Below the pieces are notes generated by a model, which made no database searches, was not told the origin of the DNA, and saw only the letters and a list, made by a program, of their open reading frames with translations. A stretch of DNA of 64,000 nucleotides from Dyella lipolytica (GTDB lineage: Bacteria > Pseudomonadota > Gammaproteobacteria > Xanthomonadales > Rhodanobacteraceae): the NCBI RefSeq assembly GCF_030160075.1, contig NZ_BSNQ01000009.1:554295-618294 (forward strand), read 5' to 3'. How positions within the stretch are numbered: the stretch's first letter is position 1; every line of letters begins with the position of its first letter. The position numbers and the translations under genes are program-made. Below, piece by piece: positions 63,232-64,000 of this stretch.

Positions 63232-63671
63232 TGCCCGACGGCCTTGGCCAAACTGTGCATATCCAGATGGATCGACCGCAGGCGCGGAAGCTGGCGATGC
63301 AGCGCGGTCGTCACGTCGCCAGGCGCTACCCGGGTCAAGACGCGCTCGAATGCACGCAGCAGGCTTTGTTCGTGGTGCGCGAGCAGGCGAATCCAGGCGT
63401 CGTCACTGCGCGGTATGCCGCGTACCAACCATGCATCGAGTCGCTGACGTGCAGCGCCGATCATGCCGCTGCGCGTGGCAGGCGCATTGGCGTTGCTGCG
63501 CATCTGGGCTTGCAATTCGGCGATCACTTCGGTCAGTGACTGCGCTTCTTCATCCAGCACGGTGCGCAAACCCGGCTCACTCACCTGTGCGGCGGCATGA
63601 CGATACAACGCGCACAGCTCGATGCTGCGGCGTATCAGGTCATTGCACAGATGTCGGGGTTCAAGCGACAC
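63228..63671 (-). CDS. Small helical protein, probable four-helix bundle
   Basis: The protein has 147 residues, without signal peptide or membrane segment. Several amphipathic helices are predicted: HLCNDLIRRSIELCALYRHAA, LDEEAQSLTEVIAELQAQM and IRLLAHHEQSLLRAFERVL. The pattern is like DUF2383/PA2169-type bundles (ferritin-like fold), but no metal motif is clear. It is translationally coupled to the DUF924 gene. Function unknown. Confidence 0.65.
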   Translation of the reverse strand: MSLEPRHLCNDLIRRSIELCALYRHAAAQVSEPGLRTVLDEEAQSLTEVIAELQAQMRSNANAPATRSGMIGAARQRLDAWLVRGIPRSDDAWIRLLAHHEQSLLRAFERVLTRVAPGDVTTALHRQLPRLRSIHLDMHSLAKAVGH

Positions 63672-63780
63672 GGTGTCGCCTCCTGCCTAGTCTCGAATCA
63701 AGAACGACCCCATGGTGCAGGACCGGCACTTAGCGGCGGATAAACCCGCCTGCTCCGCCGCGAACCCGCTCAGCGACGTT

Positions 63781-64000
63781 TCATCGACCGATCAGGACAA
63801 GGTTCAAAGGCCGGCCGTTGCTGGCTCGAACGCCTTGCTGGAGCTCGGACAGGCGCTGGATATCCGGGCAAAGCGCCTGGATTTCGGGTCGCAGGGCCTG
63901 CAAGCGTTGCTGCAGGCGAGGCTGAAAACCAGCGGTGAGGTTGGTAGCGCGATCGCGCAGCTCGGCCGCTTGCTGCAGATCTCCGCTCAGGGCCGCATTG
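63781..64000 (-). CDS. Second DUF2884-like protein, cut by the window end
   Basis: Only the last 72 codons are in the window; the stop TGA is at 63781-63783 and the 5' part lies beyond 64000. The tail reads ALSGDLQQAAELRDRATNLT, then ALCPDIQRLSELQQGVR, matching the end of the DUF2884 protein at 58551 (ALSGDPNKLAALQARTDALD; ALCPQFGELERLQQQFQFR). It is thus a paralog 4.4 kb away on the same strand. Confidence 0.7.
   Translation of the reverse strand, partial: NAALSGDLQQAAELRDRATNLTAGFQPRLQQRLQALRPEIQALCPDIQRLSELQQGVRASNGRPLNLVLIGR

Noticed and set aside
1-64000. tRNA or rRNA genes, CRISPR arrays, insertion sequences, prophage or defence island
   Set aside because: No cloverleaf with a TTCRA arm, no regularly spaced repeats, and no transposase, integrase, nuclease or toxin-antitoxin protein was seen in any gene or gap.

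Overview
The window looks like a chromosomal segment of a gammaproteobacterium of the Xanthomonadales, most like the Rhodanobacteraceae (Dyella, Luteibacter, Frateuria or Rhodanobacter). The grounds are high-GC coding sequence with dense ATGA-type overlaps, a lexA-imuA-imuB-dnaE2 cassette, a pyruvate dehydrogenase E3 that carries its own lipoyl domain, a bo3-type cyo operon, pilU, and palindromic repeats built on CCTCTCCCC/GGGGAGAGG, which I recall from Xanthomonadaceae genomes. This is inference from gene content; no database was searched. No rRNA, tRNA, CRISPR array, insertion sequence or prophage was seen.

Layout. 1-9 kb: a surface-polysaccharide locus. A minus-strand operon encodes an ABC exporter (Wzm, Wzt), a methyltransferase with coiled-coil and amphipathic tail, a two-domain glycosyltransferase and a PhyH-type dioxygenase; manC lies divergently. 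9-12 kb: a secreted phosphoesterase and a FadL-type porin. 12-17.5 kb: TonB receptor, FecR and FecI (cell-surface signalling), preceded by a VirK/YbjX-like gene. 17.5-24 kb: a tripartite RND efflux operon with a divergent TetR regulator. 24-29 kb: cyoABCD plus surf1. 29-34.3 kb: MFS transporter, glmS, cystathionine beta-synthase and a DUF465 protein. 34.6-40 kb: a DUF4398-like coiled-coil pair, pilU, maiA, pgk and a HAD phosphatase.

40-46.5 kb: a DNA-damage mutagenesis operon (lexA2, imuA, imuB, dnaE2, then alkB) headed by a perfect inverted repeat that is a likely LexA2 operator; dinB lies at 51.4 kb. 46.6-54 kb: a GH50-like glycoside hydrolase translationally coupled to an amino-acid permease, an ATP-grasp protein, dinB and a DUF389 membrane protein. 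54-57.5 kb: aceF and lpd. 57.5-64 kb: an MscS channel, two DUF2884 paralogs (the second cut by the window end), an FAD dehydrogenase coupled to a ketopantoate-reductase-like gene, and small DUF2845, DUF924 and four-helix proteins.

Most of the window is housekeeping. The observations most worth a second look are: a palindromic intergenic repeat inserted in frame in lpd, where it encodes most of the linker between the lipoyl and catalytic domains; the unusual LexA2 operator candidate and the adjacency of alkB to the imu cassette; a motif pair shared by the methyltransferase and the glycosyltransferase of the polysaccharide operon, with a WbdD-like tail on the former; and a two-copy 20-nt tandem repeat upstream of cyoA.
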